This document shows positions 1-12,899 of a stretch of 64,000 nucleotides of DNA, piece by piece. The DNA comes from Siphonodentalium dalli. Lineage: Eukaryota > Mollusca > Scaphopoda > Gadilida > Siphonodentaliidae. A program made the translations under genes and the position numbers. The notes under the pieces are model-generated. The model saw nothing but the letters and a program-made list of their open reading frames with translations. It was not told where the DNA came from and did not search any database. How positions within the stretch are numbered: position 1 is the first letter of the stretch; each line of letters begins with the position of its first letter. The stretch is from positions 125,135,450 to 125,199,449 of the forward strand of contig CP136069.1 in NCBI GenBank assembly GCA_032622095.1, in the 5' to 3' direction.

Positions 1-711
1 GGATAAAATTATTTTAAACACCACTGACAATAGGATTTCGTAATCAATCCCGACCAAATGTAATTCCTTCAATTTCTTGATAGGAAATGTATAAAGAATG
101 TTTGTGTTAAAAATATTTTATAGTGATGTAAATAGGTCTGTGTCTAAACTGGCAATTTCTTTATATGTGCACGTACTTCAATAGTTGCACTGTTCTTGGT
201 GAAGTTCTGAAATTTGGTTGAACATTGGTCCACATCTCCATCTGCCGTGATCCCTTGCACATATATTTAAACGGACATGGATGATTCGAGCTTCCAAATT
301 GTGTCCACGTAATTTTGGAAGGAGGTATAGGACGGGTTGACGCATAGACGATATATTGGTATACCGGCTTGATATGCACTGAAAAATACTTTCCATGGTC
401 GATTTTCAGCTGTTACAAATTTTCCCACAAGTGGAACAAACGCTCTTTATTTTAACCATATAAGGAATAGACTAACACTGAACGCTCTTTTCTGTTTCAT
501 TGCTGTTTTGTGTTTTCGACCCAAACAACGTGGACTTCAATGCTCGTATTTGTCGTTAGAATCTTTAGTCGCGCCTATGGGGTTCATCAGCCATACACGA
601 AAATGCTATATTTAGACAGTATTTTGGACAACAAGCAATGAGTATTTGATCATGTTGTTGATACCAGTGTCTGTAAATAGCCTTATTATGTTGGTACGTT
701 AATTGCCTGCA

Positions 712-829
712 AGCTTACATACTGATTTATGCTATTTTGATGACTTGACCTCCGTCAATTAAGTCGGATATATGGTGATTCGACGTCGAAATCTGCCAAA
801 ATTCAACGGAATAACGGGGTATGTAAGCT
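712..829. repeat. Inverted repeat with central palindrome in satellite unit
   Basis: AGCTTACATAC (712-722) and its exact reverse complement GTATGTAAGCT (819-829) flank a ~96-bp interior. That interior holds the 12-bp perfect palindrome TTCGACGTCGAA (779-790) and a smaller GACTT...AAGTC pair. The arrangement recurs at the same offset in every unit. B units and units 15, 30 and 35 carry A at offset 823, which breaks one arm base; the central palindrome is unchanged in all copies I compared. It could form a cruciform or be a protein-binding site, but function is unknown. Confidence 0.6.
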
Positions 830-955
830 CACTATGAGCTAATTTCAAAATCAAATATTTAATTCCAACATGAAACTATGTGAATACTTAGGTCAAATAT
901 GAACCTATTTGTAAGAAGATATTTGGCCATGTAATGAATTGCTCTTGTTGACTAT

Positions 956-980
956 ACTATTGCGGACAAGCTGCAATAGT
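956..980. repeat. 8-bp-stem hairpin in satellite unit
   Basis: ACTATTGC (956-963) and GCAATAGT (973-980) are exact reverse complements around a 9-base loop. The sequence is identical in all units examined. With such similar copies, invariance alone is weak evidence for function. Confidence 0.45.
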
Positions 981-1165
981 TGGAGTACTGTATTGATAAT
1001 GTTTGGGCCTATGTGTGCGTTGATATCATTACATTCGAGAGTTTTGATGTATAGTCCGTAGACTGTGTGCATATGGTTTCACAATGAATGCTGCGGAAAA
1101 CGCTTGCATCAGTTGTGATCTCTCCGCAACTGCGAGTAGATTATTCTGGTCCAGAAGTTCTTTTC

Positions 1166-1183
1166 ATTCAGCCAGAGCTGAAT
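1166..1183. repeat. 7-bp-stem tight hairpin in satellite unit
   Basis: ATTCAGC (1166-1172), loop CAGA, GCTGAAT (1177-1183) form a perfect short hairpin. It is present at the same offset in all units. Confidence 0.45.
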
Positions 1184-1463
1184 ATAGTATTGAGGCCATT
1201 TTCCAAAAGTTAAACCAGATAACGACGACTGTCATGATTACATAGCCAGTCAAGAAAACACTTAATGTGCATTCCTGATTCTGAAAAACGAATTGTCTAT
1301 GGTGGTTTTCTGCTCAAGCTAATTACCAACAGGGTGAACAAGTACAATTGAGGAATTGTTTGCTTCGCCATGTGTGCCGACTGCGTGACTCTTCTCGACT
1401 AAATGGTACTGAAAGAGACATATGACCATTTGGATGTCACACACGTGGTGTCTCGATGCTGCC

Positions 1464-1491
1464 TATAAAGCATGCGGAGGAGTAGCTCCGC
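1464..1491. other. TATA-like motif followed by a GC hairpin in satellite unit
   Basis: TATAAAG (1464-1470) is followed by GCGGAG (1474-1479), loop GAGTAG and CTCCGC (1486-1491). In units 1 and 4 the stem is perfect. In the others offset 1475 is T, which an RNA would still pair as U-G. The TATA resemblance could be chance in AT-rich DNA, and no transcript can be shown. Confidence 0.25.
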
Positions 1492-1548
1492 CTTGTAAAT
1501 CCAGAGTCCAACAACATAATGCTCGTTTGTGATTGTCGAGGTAGTGGG

Positions 1549-1571
1549 GCCGAATAATAGTTGGTATCGGC
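1549..1571. repeat. Hairpin just upstream of the unit's TTAA
   Basis: GCCGA (1549-1553) and TCGGC (1567-1571) pair around a 13-base loop, extendable by G-U/G-C pairs as RNA. The unit's CTCTTAAGGG follows within a few bases. This TTAA is the site used by the transposon in unit 37. Confidence 0.35.
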
Positions 1572-1612
1572 TCTTAAGGGCGCTTTCACTTGTTTTATCG
1601 GTGGTTAAAGCA

Positions 1613-3225
1613 GGATAAAATTATTTTAAACACCACTGACAATAGGATTTCGTAATCAATCCCGACCAAATGTAATTCCTTCAATTTCTTGATAGGAAAT
1701 GTATAAAGAATGTTTGTGTTAAAAATATTTTATAGTGATGTAAATAGGTCTGTGTCTAAACTGGCAATTTCTTTATATGTGCACGTACTTCAATAGTTGC
1801 ACTGTTCTTGGTGAAGTTCTGAAATTTGGTTGAACATTGGTCCACATCTCCATCTGCCGTGATCCCTTGCACATATATTTAAACGGACATGGATGATTCG
1901 AGCTTCCAAATTGTGTCCACGTAATTTTGGAAGGAGGTATAGGACGGGTTGACGCATAGACGATATATTTGTATACCGGCTTGATATGCACTGAAAAATA
2001 CTTTCCATGGTCGATTTTCAGCTGTTACAAATTTTCCCACAAGTGGAACAAACGCTCTTTATTTTAACCATATAAGGAATAGACTAACACTGAACGCTCT
2101 TTTCTGTTTCATTGCTGTTTTGTGTTTTCGACCCAAACAACGTGGACTTCAATGCTCGTATTTGTCGTTAGAATCTTTAGTCGCGCCTATGGGGTTCATC
2201 GGCCATACACGAAAATGCTATATTTAGACAGTATTTTGGACAACAAGCAATGAGTATTTGATCATGTTGTTGATACCAGTGTCTGTAAATAGCCTTATTA
2301 TGTTGGTACGTTAATTGCCTGCAAGCTTACATACTGATTTATGCTATTTTGATGACTTGACCTCCGTCAATTAAGTCGGATATATGGTGATTCGACGTCG
2401 AAATCTGCCAAAATTCAACGGAATAACGGGGTATGTAAGCTCACTATGAGCTAATTTCAAAATCAAATATTTAATTCCAACATGAAACTATGTGAATACT
2501 TAGGTCAAATATGAACCTATTTGTAAGAAGATATTTGGCCATGTAATGAATTGCTCTTGTTGACTATACTATTGCGGACAAGCTGCAATAGTTGGAGTAC
2601 TGTATTGATAATGTTTGGGCCTATGTGTGCGTTGATATCATTACATTCGAGAGTTTTGATGTATAGTCCGTAGACTGTGTGCATATGGTTTCACAATGAA
2701 TGCTGCGGAAAACGCTTGCATCAGTTGTGATCTCTCCGCAACTGCGAGTAGATTATTCTGGTCCAGAAGTTCTTTTCATTCAGCCAGAGCTGAATATAGT
2801 ATTGAGGCCATTTTCCAAAAGTTAAACCAGATAACGACGACTGTCATGATTACATAGCCAGCCAAGAAAACGACTTAATGTGCATTCCTGATTCTGAAAA
2901 ACGAATTGTCTATGGTGGTTTTCTGCTCAAGCTAATTACCAACAGGGTGAACAAGTACAATTGAGGAATTGTTTGCTTCGCCATGTGTGCCGACTGCGTG
3001 ACTCTTCTCGACTAAATGGTACTGAAAGAGACATATGACCATTTGGATGTCACACACGTGGTGTCTCGATGCTGCCTATAAAGCATGTGGAGGAGTAGCT
3101 CCGCCTTGTAAATCCAGAGTCCAACAACATAATGCTCGTTTGTGATTGTCGAGGTAGTGGGGCCGAATAATAGTTGGTATCGGCTCTTAAGGGCGCTTTC
3201 ACTTGTTTTATCGGTGGTTAAAGCA
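1613..3225. repeat. Satellite unit 2
   Basis: 1613 bp. It has T at offset 358 (ATATTTGTATACC, shared with unit 7), G at 589, and the long form CAGCCAAGAAAACGACTT near 1250-1260. Confidence 0.95.
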
Positions 3226-4838
3226 GGATAAAATTATTTTAAACACCACTGACAATAGGATTTCGTAATCAATCCCGACCAAATGTAATTCCTTCAATTT
3301 CTTGATAGGAAATGTATAAAGAATGTTTGTGTTAAAAATATTTTATAGTGATGTAAATAGGTCTGTGTCTAAACTGGCAATTTCTTTATATGTGCACGTA
3401 CTTCAATAGTTGCACTGTTCTTGGTGAAGTTCTGAAATTTGGTTGAACATTGGTCCACATCTCCATCTGCCGTGATCCCTTGCACATATATTTAAACGGA
3501 CATGGATGATTCGAGCTTCCAAATTGTGTCCACGTAATTTTGGAAGGAGGTATAGGACGGGTTGACGCATAGACGATATATTGGTATACCGGCTTGATAT
3601 GCACTGAAAAATACTTTCCATGGTCGATTTTCAGCTGTTACAAATTTTCCCACAAGTGGAACAAACGCTCTTTATTTTAACCATATAAGGAATAGACTAA
3701 CACTGAACGCTCTTTTCTGTTTCATTGCTGTTTTGTGTTTTCGACCCAAACAACGTGGACTTCAATGCTCGTATTTGTCGTTAGAATCTTTAGTCGCGCC
3801 TATGGGGTTCATCAGCCATACACGAAAATGCTATATTTAGACAGTATTTTGGACAACAAGCAATGAGTATTTGATCATGTTGTTGATACCAGTGTCTGTA
3901 AATAGCCTTATTATGTTGGTACGTTAATTGCCTGCAAGCTTACATACTGATTTATGCTATTTTGATGACTTGACCTCCGTCAATTAAGTCGGATATATGG
4001 TGATTCGACGTCGAAATCTGCCAAAATTCAACGGAATAACGGGGTATGTAAGCTCACTATGAGCTAATTTCAAAATCAAATATTTAATTCCAACATGAAA
4101 CTATGTGAATACTTAGGTCAAATATGAACCTATTTGTAAGAAGATATTTGGCCATGTAATGAATTGCTCTTGTTGACTATACTATTGCGGACAAGCTGCA
4201 ATAGTTGGAGTACTGTATTGATAATGTTTGGGCCTATGTGTGCGTTGATATCATTACATTCGAGAGTTTTGATGTATAGTCCGTAGACTGTGTGCATATG
4301 GTTTCACAATGAATGCTGCGGAAAACGCTTGCATCAGTTGTGATCTCTCCGCAACTGCGAGTAGATTATTCTGGTCCAGAAGTTCTTTTCATTCAGCCAG
4401 AGCTGAATATAGTATTGAGGCCATTTTCCAAAAGTTAAACCAGATAACGACGACTGTCATGATTACATAGCCAGCCAAGAAAACGACTTAATGTGCATTC
4501 CTGATTCTGAAAAACGAATTGTCTATGGTGGTTTTCTGCTCAAGCTAATTACCAACAGGGTGAACAAGTACAATTGAGGAATTGTTTGCTTCGCCATGTG
4601 TGCCGACTGCGTGACTCTTCTCGACTAAATGGTACTGAAAGAGACATATGACCATTTGGATGTCACACACGTGGTGTCTCGATGCTGCCTATAAAGCATG
4701 TGGAGGAGTAGCTCCGCCTTGTAAATCCAGAGTCCAACAACATAATGCTCGTTTGTGATTGTCGAGGTAGTGGGGCCGAATAATAGTTGGTATCGGCTCT
4801 TAAGGGCGCTTTCACTTGTTTTATCGGTGGTTAAAGCA
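3226..4838. repeat. Satellite unit 3
   Basis: 1613 bp. It has A at offset 589 like units 1 and 7, and the long form near 1250-1260. Confidence 0.95.
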
Positions 4839-6450
4839 GGATAAAATTATTTTAAACACCACTGACAATAGGATTTCGTAATCAATCCCGACCAAATGTA
4901 ATTCCTTCAATTTCTTGATAGGAAATGTATAAAGAATGTTTGTGTTAAAAATATTTTATAGTGATGTAAATAGGTCTGTGTCTAAACTGGCAATTTCTTT
5001 ATATGTGCACGTACTTCAATAGTTGCACTGTTCTTGGTGAAGTTCTGAAATTTGGTTGAACATTGGTCCACATCTCCATCTGCCGTGATCCCTTGCACAT
5101 ATATTTAAACGGACATGGATGATTCGAGCTTCCAAATTGTGTCCACGTAATTTTGGAAGGAGGTATAGGACGGGTTGACGCATAGACGATATATTGGTAT
5201 ACCGGCTTGATATGCACTGAAAAATACTTTCCATGGTCGATTTTCAGCTGTTACAAATTTTCCCACAAGTGGAACAAACGCTCTTTATTTTAACCATATA
5301 AGGAATAGACTAACACTGAACGCTCTTTTCTGTTTCATTGCTGTTTTGTGTTTTCGACCCAAACAACGTGGACTTCAATGCTCGTATTTGTCGTTAGAAT
5401 CTTTAGTCGCGCCTATGGGGTTCATCGGCCATACACGAAAATGCTATATTTAGACAGTATTTTGGACAACAAGCAATGAGTATTTGATCATGTTGTTGAT
5501 ACCAGTGTCTGTAAATAGCCTTATTATGTTGGTACGTTAATTGCCTGCAAGCTTACATACTGATTTATGCTATTTTGATGACTTGACCTCCGTCAATTAA
5601 GTCGGATATATGGTGATTCGACGTCGAAATCTGCCAAAATTCAACGGAATAACGGGGTATGTAAGCTCACTATGAGCTAATTTCAAAATCAAATATTTAA
5701 TTCCAACATGAAACTATGTGAATACTTAGGTCAAATATGAACCTATTTGTAAGAAGATATTTGGCCATGTAATGAATTGCTCTTGTTGACTATACTATTG
5801 CGGACAAGCTGCAATAGTTGGAGTACTGTATTGATAATGTTTGGGCCTATGTGTGCGTTGATATCATTACATTCGAGAGTTTTGATGTATAGTCCGTAGA
5901 CTGTGTGCATATGGTTTCACAATGAATGCTGCGGAAAACGCTTGCATCAGTTGTGATCTCTCCGCAACTGCGAGTAGATTATTCTGGTCCAGAAGTTCTT
6001 TTCATTCAGCCAGAGCTGAATATAGTATTGAGGCCATTTTCCAAAAGTTAAACCAGATAACGACGACTGTCATGATTACATAGCCAGTCAAGAAAACACT
6101 TAATGTGCATTCCTGATTCTGAAAAACGAATTGTCTATGGTGGTTTTCTGCTCAAGCTAATTACCAACAGGGTGAACAAGTACAATTGAGGAATTGTTTG
6201 CTTCGCCATGTGTGCCGACTGCGTGACTCTTCTCGACTAAATGGTACTGAAAGAGACATATGACCATTTGGATGTCACACACGTGGTGTCTCGATGCTGC
6301 CTATAAAGCATGCGGAGGAGTAGCTCCGCCTTGTAAATCCAGAGTCCAACAACATAATGCTCGTTTGTGATTGTCGAGGTAGTGGGGCCGAATAATAGTT
6401 GGTATCGGCTCTTAAGGGCGCTTTCACTTGTTTTATCGGTGGTTAAAGCA
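4839..6450. repeat. Satellite unit 4
   Basis: 1612 bp. It has G at offset 589, the short form near 1250-1260, and C at 1475 as in unit 1. Confidence 0.95.
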
Positions 6451-8063
6451 GGATAAAATTATTTTAAACACCACTGACAATAGGATTTCGTAATCAATCC
6501 CGACCAAATGTAATTCCTTCAATTTCTTGATAGGAAATGTATAAAGAATGTTTGTGTTAAAAATATTTTATAGTGATGTAAATAGGTCTGTGTCTAAACT
6601 GGCAATTTCTTTATATGTGCACGTACTTCAATAGTTGCACTGTTCTTGGTGAAGTTCTGAAATTTGGTTGAACATTGGTCCACATCTCCATCTGCCGTGA
6701 TCCCTTGCACATATATTTAAACGGACATGGATGATTCGAGCTTCCAAATTGTGTCCACGTAATTTTGGAAGGAGGTATAGGACGGGTTGACGCATAGACG
6801 ATATATTGGTATACCGGCTTGATATGCACTGAAAAATACTTTCCATGGTCGATTTTCAGCTGTTACAAATTTTCCCACAAGTGGAACAAACGCTCTTTAT
6901 TTTAACCATATAAGGAATAGACTAACACTGAACGCTCTTTTCTGTTTCATTGCTGTTTTGTGTTTTCGACCCAAACAACGTGGACTTCAATGCTCGTATT
7001 TGTCGTTAGAATCTTTAGTCGCGCCTATGGGGTTCATCGGCCATACACGAAAATGCTATATTTAGACAGTATTTTGGACAACAAGCAATGAGTATTTGAT
7101 CATGTTGTTGATACCAGTGTCTGTAAATAGCCTTATTATGTTGGTACGTTAATTGCCTGCAAGCTTACATACTGATTTATGCTATTTTGATGACTTGACC
7201 TCCGTCAATTAAGTCGGATATATGGTGATTCGACGTCGAAATCTGCCAAAATTCAACGGAATAACGGGGTATGTAAGCTCACTATGAGCTAATTTCAAAA
7301 TCAAATATTTAATTCCAACATGAAACTATGTGAATACTTAGGTCAAATATGAACCTATTTGTAAGAAGATATTTGGCCATGTAATGAATTGCTCTTGTTG
7401 ACTATACTATTGCGGACAAGCTGCAATAGTTGGAGTACTGTATTGATAATGTTTGGGCCTATGTGTGCGTTGATATCATTACATTCGAGAGTTTTGATGT
7501 ATAGTCCGTAGACTGTGTGCATATGGTTTCACAATGAATGCTGCGGAAAACGCTTGCATCAGTTGTGATCTCTCCGCAACTGCGAGTAGATTATTCTGGT
7601 CCAGAAGTTCTTTTCATTCAGCCAGAGCTGAATATAGTATTGAGGCCATTTTCCAAAAGTTAAACCAGATAACGACGACTGTCATGATTACATAGCCAGC
7701 CAAGAAAACGACTTAATGTGCATTCCTGATTCTGAAAAACGAATTGTCTATGGTGGTTTTCTGCTCAAGCTAATTACCAACAGGGTGAACAAGTACAATT
7801 GAGGAATTGTTTGCTTCGCCATGTGTGCCGACTGCGTGACTCTTCTCGACTAAATGGTACTGAAAGAGACATATGACCATTTGGATGTCACACACGTGGT
7901 GTCTCGATGCTGCCTATAAAGCATGTGGAGGAGTAGCTCCGCCTTGTAAATCCAGAGTCCAACAACATAATGCTCGTTTGTGATTGTCGAGGTAGTGGGG
8001 CCGAATAATAGTTGGTATCGGCTCTTAAGGGCGCTTTCACTTGTTTTATCGGTGGTTAAAGAA
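6451..8063. repeat. Satellite unit 5
   Basis: 1613 bp, long form near 1250-1260. Its last bases read AAAGAAGG rather than AAAGCAGG, a junction variant that also precedes other A-type units. Confidence 0.95.
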
Positions 8064-9675
8064 GGATAAAATTATTTTAAACACCACTGACAATAGGATT
8101 TCGTAATCAATCCCGACCAAATGTAATTCCTTCAATTTCTTGATAGGAAATGTATAAAGAATGTTTGTGTTAAAAATATTTTATAGTGATGTAAATAGGT
8201 CTGTGTCTAAACTGGCAATTTCTTTATATGTGCACGTACTTCAATAGTTGCACTGTTCTTGGTGAAGTTCTGAAATTTGTTTGAACATTGGTCCACATCT
8301 CCATCTGCCGTGATCCCTTGCACATATATTTAAACGGACATGGATGATTCGAGCTTCCAAATTGTGTCCACGTAATTTTGGAAGGAGGTATAGGACGGGT
8401 TGACGCATAGACGATATATTGGTATACCGGCTTGATATGCACTGAAAAATACTTTCCATGGTCGATTTTCAGCTGTTACAAATTTTCCCACAAGTGGAAT
8501 AAACGCTCTTTATTTTAACCATATAAGGAATAGACTAACACTGAACGCTCTTTTCTGTTTCATTGCTGTTTTGTGTTTTCGACCCAAACAACGTGGACTT
8601 CAATGCTCGTATTTGTCGTTAGAATCTTTAGTCGCGCCTATGGGGTTCATCGGCCATACACGAAAATGCTATATTTAGACAGTATTTTGGACAACAAGCA
8701 ATGAGTATTTGATCATGTTGTTGATACCAGTGTCTGTAAATAGCCTTATTATGTTGGTACGTTAATTGCCTGCAAGCTTACATACTGAGTTATGCTATTT
8801 TGATGACTTGACCTCCGTCAATTAAGTCGGATATATGGTGATTCGACGTCGAAATCTGCCAAAATTCAACGGAATAACGGGGTATGTAAGCTCACTATGA
8901 GCTAATTTCAAAATCAAATATTTAATTCCAACATGAAACTATGTGAATACTTAGGTCAAATATGAACCTATTTGTAAGAAGATATTTGGCCATGTAATGA
9001 ATTGCTCTTGTTGACTATACTATTGCGGACAAGCTGCAATAGTTGGAGTACTGTATTGATAATGTTTGGGCATATGTGTGCGTTGATATCATTACATTCG
9101 AGAGTTTTGATGTATAGTCCGTAGACTGTGTGCATATGGTTTCACAATGAATGCTGCGGAAAACGCTTGCATCAGTTGTGATCTCATCGCAACTGCGAGT
9201 AGATTATTCTGGTCCAGAAGTTCTTTTCATTCAGCCAGAGCTGAATATAGTATTGAGGCCATTTTCCAAAAGTTAAACCAGATAACGACGACTGTCATGA
9301 TTACATAGCCAGTCAAGAAAACACTTAATGTGCATTCATGATTCTGAAAAACGAATTGTCTATGGTGGTTTTCTGCTCAAGCTAATTACCAACAGGGTGA
9401 ACAAGTACAATTGAGGAATTGTTTGCTTCGCCATGTGTGCCGACTGCGTGACTCTTCTCGACTAAATGGTACTGAAAGAGACATATGACCATTTGGATGT
9501 CACACACGTGGTGTCTCGATGCTGCCTATAAAGCATGTGGAGGAGTAGCTCCGCCTTGTAAATCCAGAGTCCAACAACATAATGCTCGTTTGTGATTGTC
9601 GAGGTAGTGGGGCCGAATAATAGTTGGTATCGGCTCTTAAGGGCGCTTTCACTTGTTTTATCGGTGGTTAAAGCA
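8064..9675. repeat. Satellite unit 6 (A-like)
   Basis: 1612 bp. This is the first A-type unit: T at 217, T at 437, A at 1009, ATC at 1123-1125 and A at 1275. It also has G at 726 (GAGTTATG), shared with unit 8 and later E/D units. Confidence 0.95.
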
Positions 9676-11287
9676 GGATAAAATTATTTTAAACACCACT
9701 GACAATAGGATTTCGTAATCAATCCCGACCAAATGTAATTCCTTCAATTTCTTGATAGGAAATGTATAAAGAATGTTTGTGTTAAAAATATTTTATAGTG
9801 ATGTAAATATGTCTGTGTCTAAACTGGCAATTTCTTTATATGTGCACGTACTTCAATAGTTGCACTGTTCTTGGTGAAGTTCTGAAATTTGGTTGAACAT
9901 TGGTCCACATCTCCATCTGCCGTGATCCCTTGCACATATATTTAAACGGACATGGATGATTCGAGCTTCCAAATTGTGTCCACGTAATTTTGGAAGGAGG
10001 TATAGGACGGGTTGACGCATAGACGATATATTTGTATACCGGCTTGATATGCACTGAAAAATACTTTCCATGGTCGATTTTCAGCTGTTACAAATTTTCC
10101 CACAAGTGGAACAAACGCTCTTTATTTTAACCATATAAGGAATAGACTAACACTGAACGCTCTTTTCTGTTTCATTGCTGTTTTGTGTTTTCGACCCAAA
10201 CAACGTGGACTTCAATGCTCGTATTTGTCGTTAGAATCTTTAGTCGCGCCTATGGGGTTCATCAGCCATACACGAAAATGCTATATTTAGACAGTATTTT
10301 GGACAACAAGCAATGAGTATTTGATCATGTTGTTGATACCAGTGTCTGTAAATAGCCTTATTATGTTGGTACGTTAATTGCCTGCAAGCTTACATACTGA
10401 TTTATGCTATTTTGATGACTTGACCTCCGTCAATTAAGTCGGATATATGGTGATTCGACGTCGAAATCTGCCAAAATTCAACGGAATAACGGGGTATGTA
10501 AGCTCACTATGAGCTAATTTCAAAATCAAATATTTAATTCCAACATGAAACTATGTGAATACTTAGGTCAAATATGAACCTATTTGTAAGAAGATATTTG
10601 GCCATGTAATGAATTGCTCTTGTTGACTATACTATTGCGGACAAGCTGCAATAGTTGGAGTACTGTATTGATAATGTTTGGGCCTATGTGTGCGTTGATA
10701 TCATTACATTCGAGAGTTTTGATGTATAGTCCGTAGACTGTGTGCATATGGTTTCACAATGAATGCTGCGGAAAACGCTTGCATCAGTTGTGATCTCTCC
10801 GCAACTGCGAGTAGATTACTCTGGTCCAGAAGTTCTTTTCATTCAGCCAGAGCTGAATATAGTATTGAGGCCATTTTCCAAAAGTTAAACCAGATAACGA
10901 CGACTGTCATGATTACATAGCCAGTCAAGAAAACACTTAATGTGCATTCCTGATTCTGAAAAACGAATTGTCTATGGTGGTTTTCTGCTCAAGCTAATTA
11001 CCAACAGGGTGAACAAGTACAATTGAGGAATTGTTTGCTTCGCCATGTGTGCCGACTGCGTGACTCTTCTCGACTAAATGGTACTGAAAGAGACATATGA
11101 CCATTTGGATGTCACACACGTGGTGTCTCGATGCTGCCTATAAAGCATGTGGAGGAGTAGCTCCGCCTTGTAAATCCAGAGTCCAACAACATAATGCTCG
11201 TTTGTGATTGTCGAGGTAGTGGGGCCGAATAATAGTTGGTATCGGCTCTTAAGGGCGCTTTCACTTGTTTTATCGGTGGTTAAAGCA
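9676..11287. repeat. Satellite unit 7
   Basis: 1612 bp. It has T at 358 as in unit 2, A at 589, a private AAATATGTCTG near offset 150 and a private ATTACTCTGG. Short form near 1250-1260. Confidence 0.95.
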
Positions 11288-12899
11288 GGATAAAATTATT
11301 TTAAACACCACTGACAATAGGATTTCGTAATCAATCCCGACCAAATGTAATTCCTTCAATTTCTTGATAGGAAATGTATAAAGAATGTTTGTGTTAAAAA
11401 TATTTTATAGTGATGTAAATAGGTCTGTGTCTAAACTGGCAATTTCTTTATATGTGCACGTACTTCAATAGTTGCACTGTTCTTGGTGAAGTTCTGAAAT
11501 TTGGTTGAACATTGGTCCACATCTCCATCTGCCGTGATCCCTTGCACATATATTTAAACGGACATGGATTATTCGAGCTTCCAAATTGTGTCCACGTAAT
11601 TTTGGAAGGAGGTATAGGACGGGTTGACGCATAGACGATATATTGGTATACCGGCTTGATATGCACTGAAAAATACTTTCCATGGTCGATTTTCAGCTGT
11701 TACAAATTTTCCCACAAGTGGAATAAACGCTCTTTATTTTAACCATATAAGGAATAGACTAACACTGAACGCTCTTTTCTGTTTCATTGCTGTTTTGTGT
11801 TTTCGACCCAAACAACGTGGACTTCAATGCTCGTATTTGTCGTTAGAATCTTTAGTCGCGCCTATGGGGTTCATCGGCCATACACGAAAATGCTATATTT
11901 AGACAGTATTTTGGACAACAAGCAATGAGTATTTGATCATGTTGTTGATACCAGTGTCTGTAAATAGCCTTATTATGTTGGTACGTTAATTGCCTGCAAG
12001 CTTACATACTGAGTTATGCTATTTTGATGACTTGACCTCCGTCAATTAAGTCGGATATATGGTGATTCGACGTCGAAATCTGCCAAAATTCAACGGAATA
12101 ACGGGGTATGTAAGCTCACTATGAGCTAATTTCAAAATCAAATATTTAATTCCAACATGAAACTATGTGAATACTTAGGTCAAATATGAACCTATTTGTA
12201 AGAAGATATTTGGCCATGTAATGAATTGCTCTTGTTGACTATACTATTGCGGACAAGCTGCAATAGTTGGAGTACTGTATTGATAATGTTTGGGCATATG
12301 TGTGCGTTGATATCATTACATTCGAGAGTTTTGATGTATAGTCCGTAGACTGTGTGCATATGGTTTCACAATGAATGCTGCGGAAAACGCTTGCATCAGT
12401 TGTGATCTCATCGCAACTGCGAGTAGATTATTCTGGTCCAGAAGTTCTTTTCATTCAGCCAGAGCTGAATATAGTATTGAGGCCATTTTCCAAAAGTTAA
12501 ACCAGATAACGACGACTGTCATGATTACATAGCCAGTCAAGAAAACACTTAATGTGCATTCATGATTCTGAAAAACGAATTGTCTATGGTGGTTTTCTGC
12601 TCAAGCTAATTACCAACAGGGTGAACAAGTACAATTGAGGAATTGTTTGCTTCGCCATGTGTGCCGACTGCGTGACTCTTCTCGACTAAATGGTACTGAA
12701 AGAGACATATGACCATTTGGATGTCACACACGTGGTGTCTCGATGCTGCCTATAAAGCATGTGGAGGAGTAGCTCCGCCTTGTAAATCCAGAGTCCAACA
12801 ACATAATGCTCGTTTGTGATTGTCGAGGTAGTGGGGCCGAATAATAGTTGGTATCGGCTCTTAAGGGCGCTTTCACTTGTTTTATCGGTGGTTAAAGCA
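11288..12899. repeat. Satellite unit 8 (partly A-like)
   Basis: 1612 bp. It has T at 437, G at 726, A at 1009, ATC at 1123-1125 and A at 1275 as in unit 6, but G at 217. It has a private GGATTATTCG. Confidence 0.95.

Larger units (their letters stand above)
1..1612. repeat. Satellite unit 1
   Basis: This is the 1612-bp reference unit used here for offsets. It has A at offset 589 (CATCAGCC), the short form at 1250-1260 (CAGTCAAGAAAACACTT) and C at 1475 (CATGCGG), shared only with unit 4. Confidence 0.95.

Noticed and set aside
161-460. Overlapping minus-strand open frames of 66-93 codons repeated in each unit
   Set aside because: Two or three frames overlap. A common 1-bp difference (TTTT/TTT at offset 313-316) swaps which frames are joined, and substitutions change residues freely. 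I recognise no domain. They persist because the whole unit is conserved.
751-760. C-box-like TGATGA as a box C/D snoRNA
   Set aside because: The preceding base does not fit the C-box consensus, and no paired D box with terminal stem is visible.
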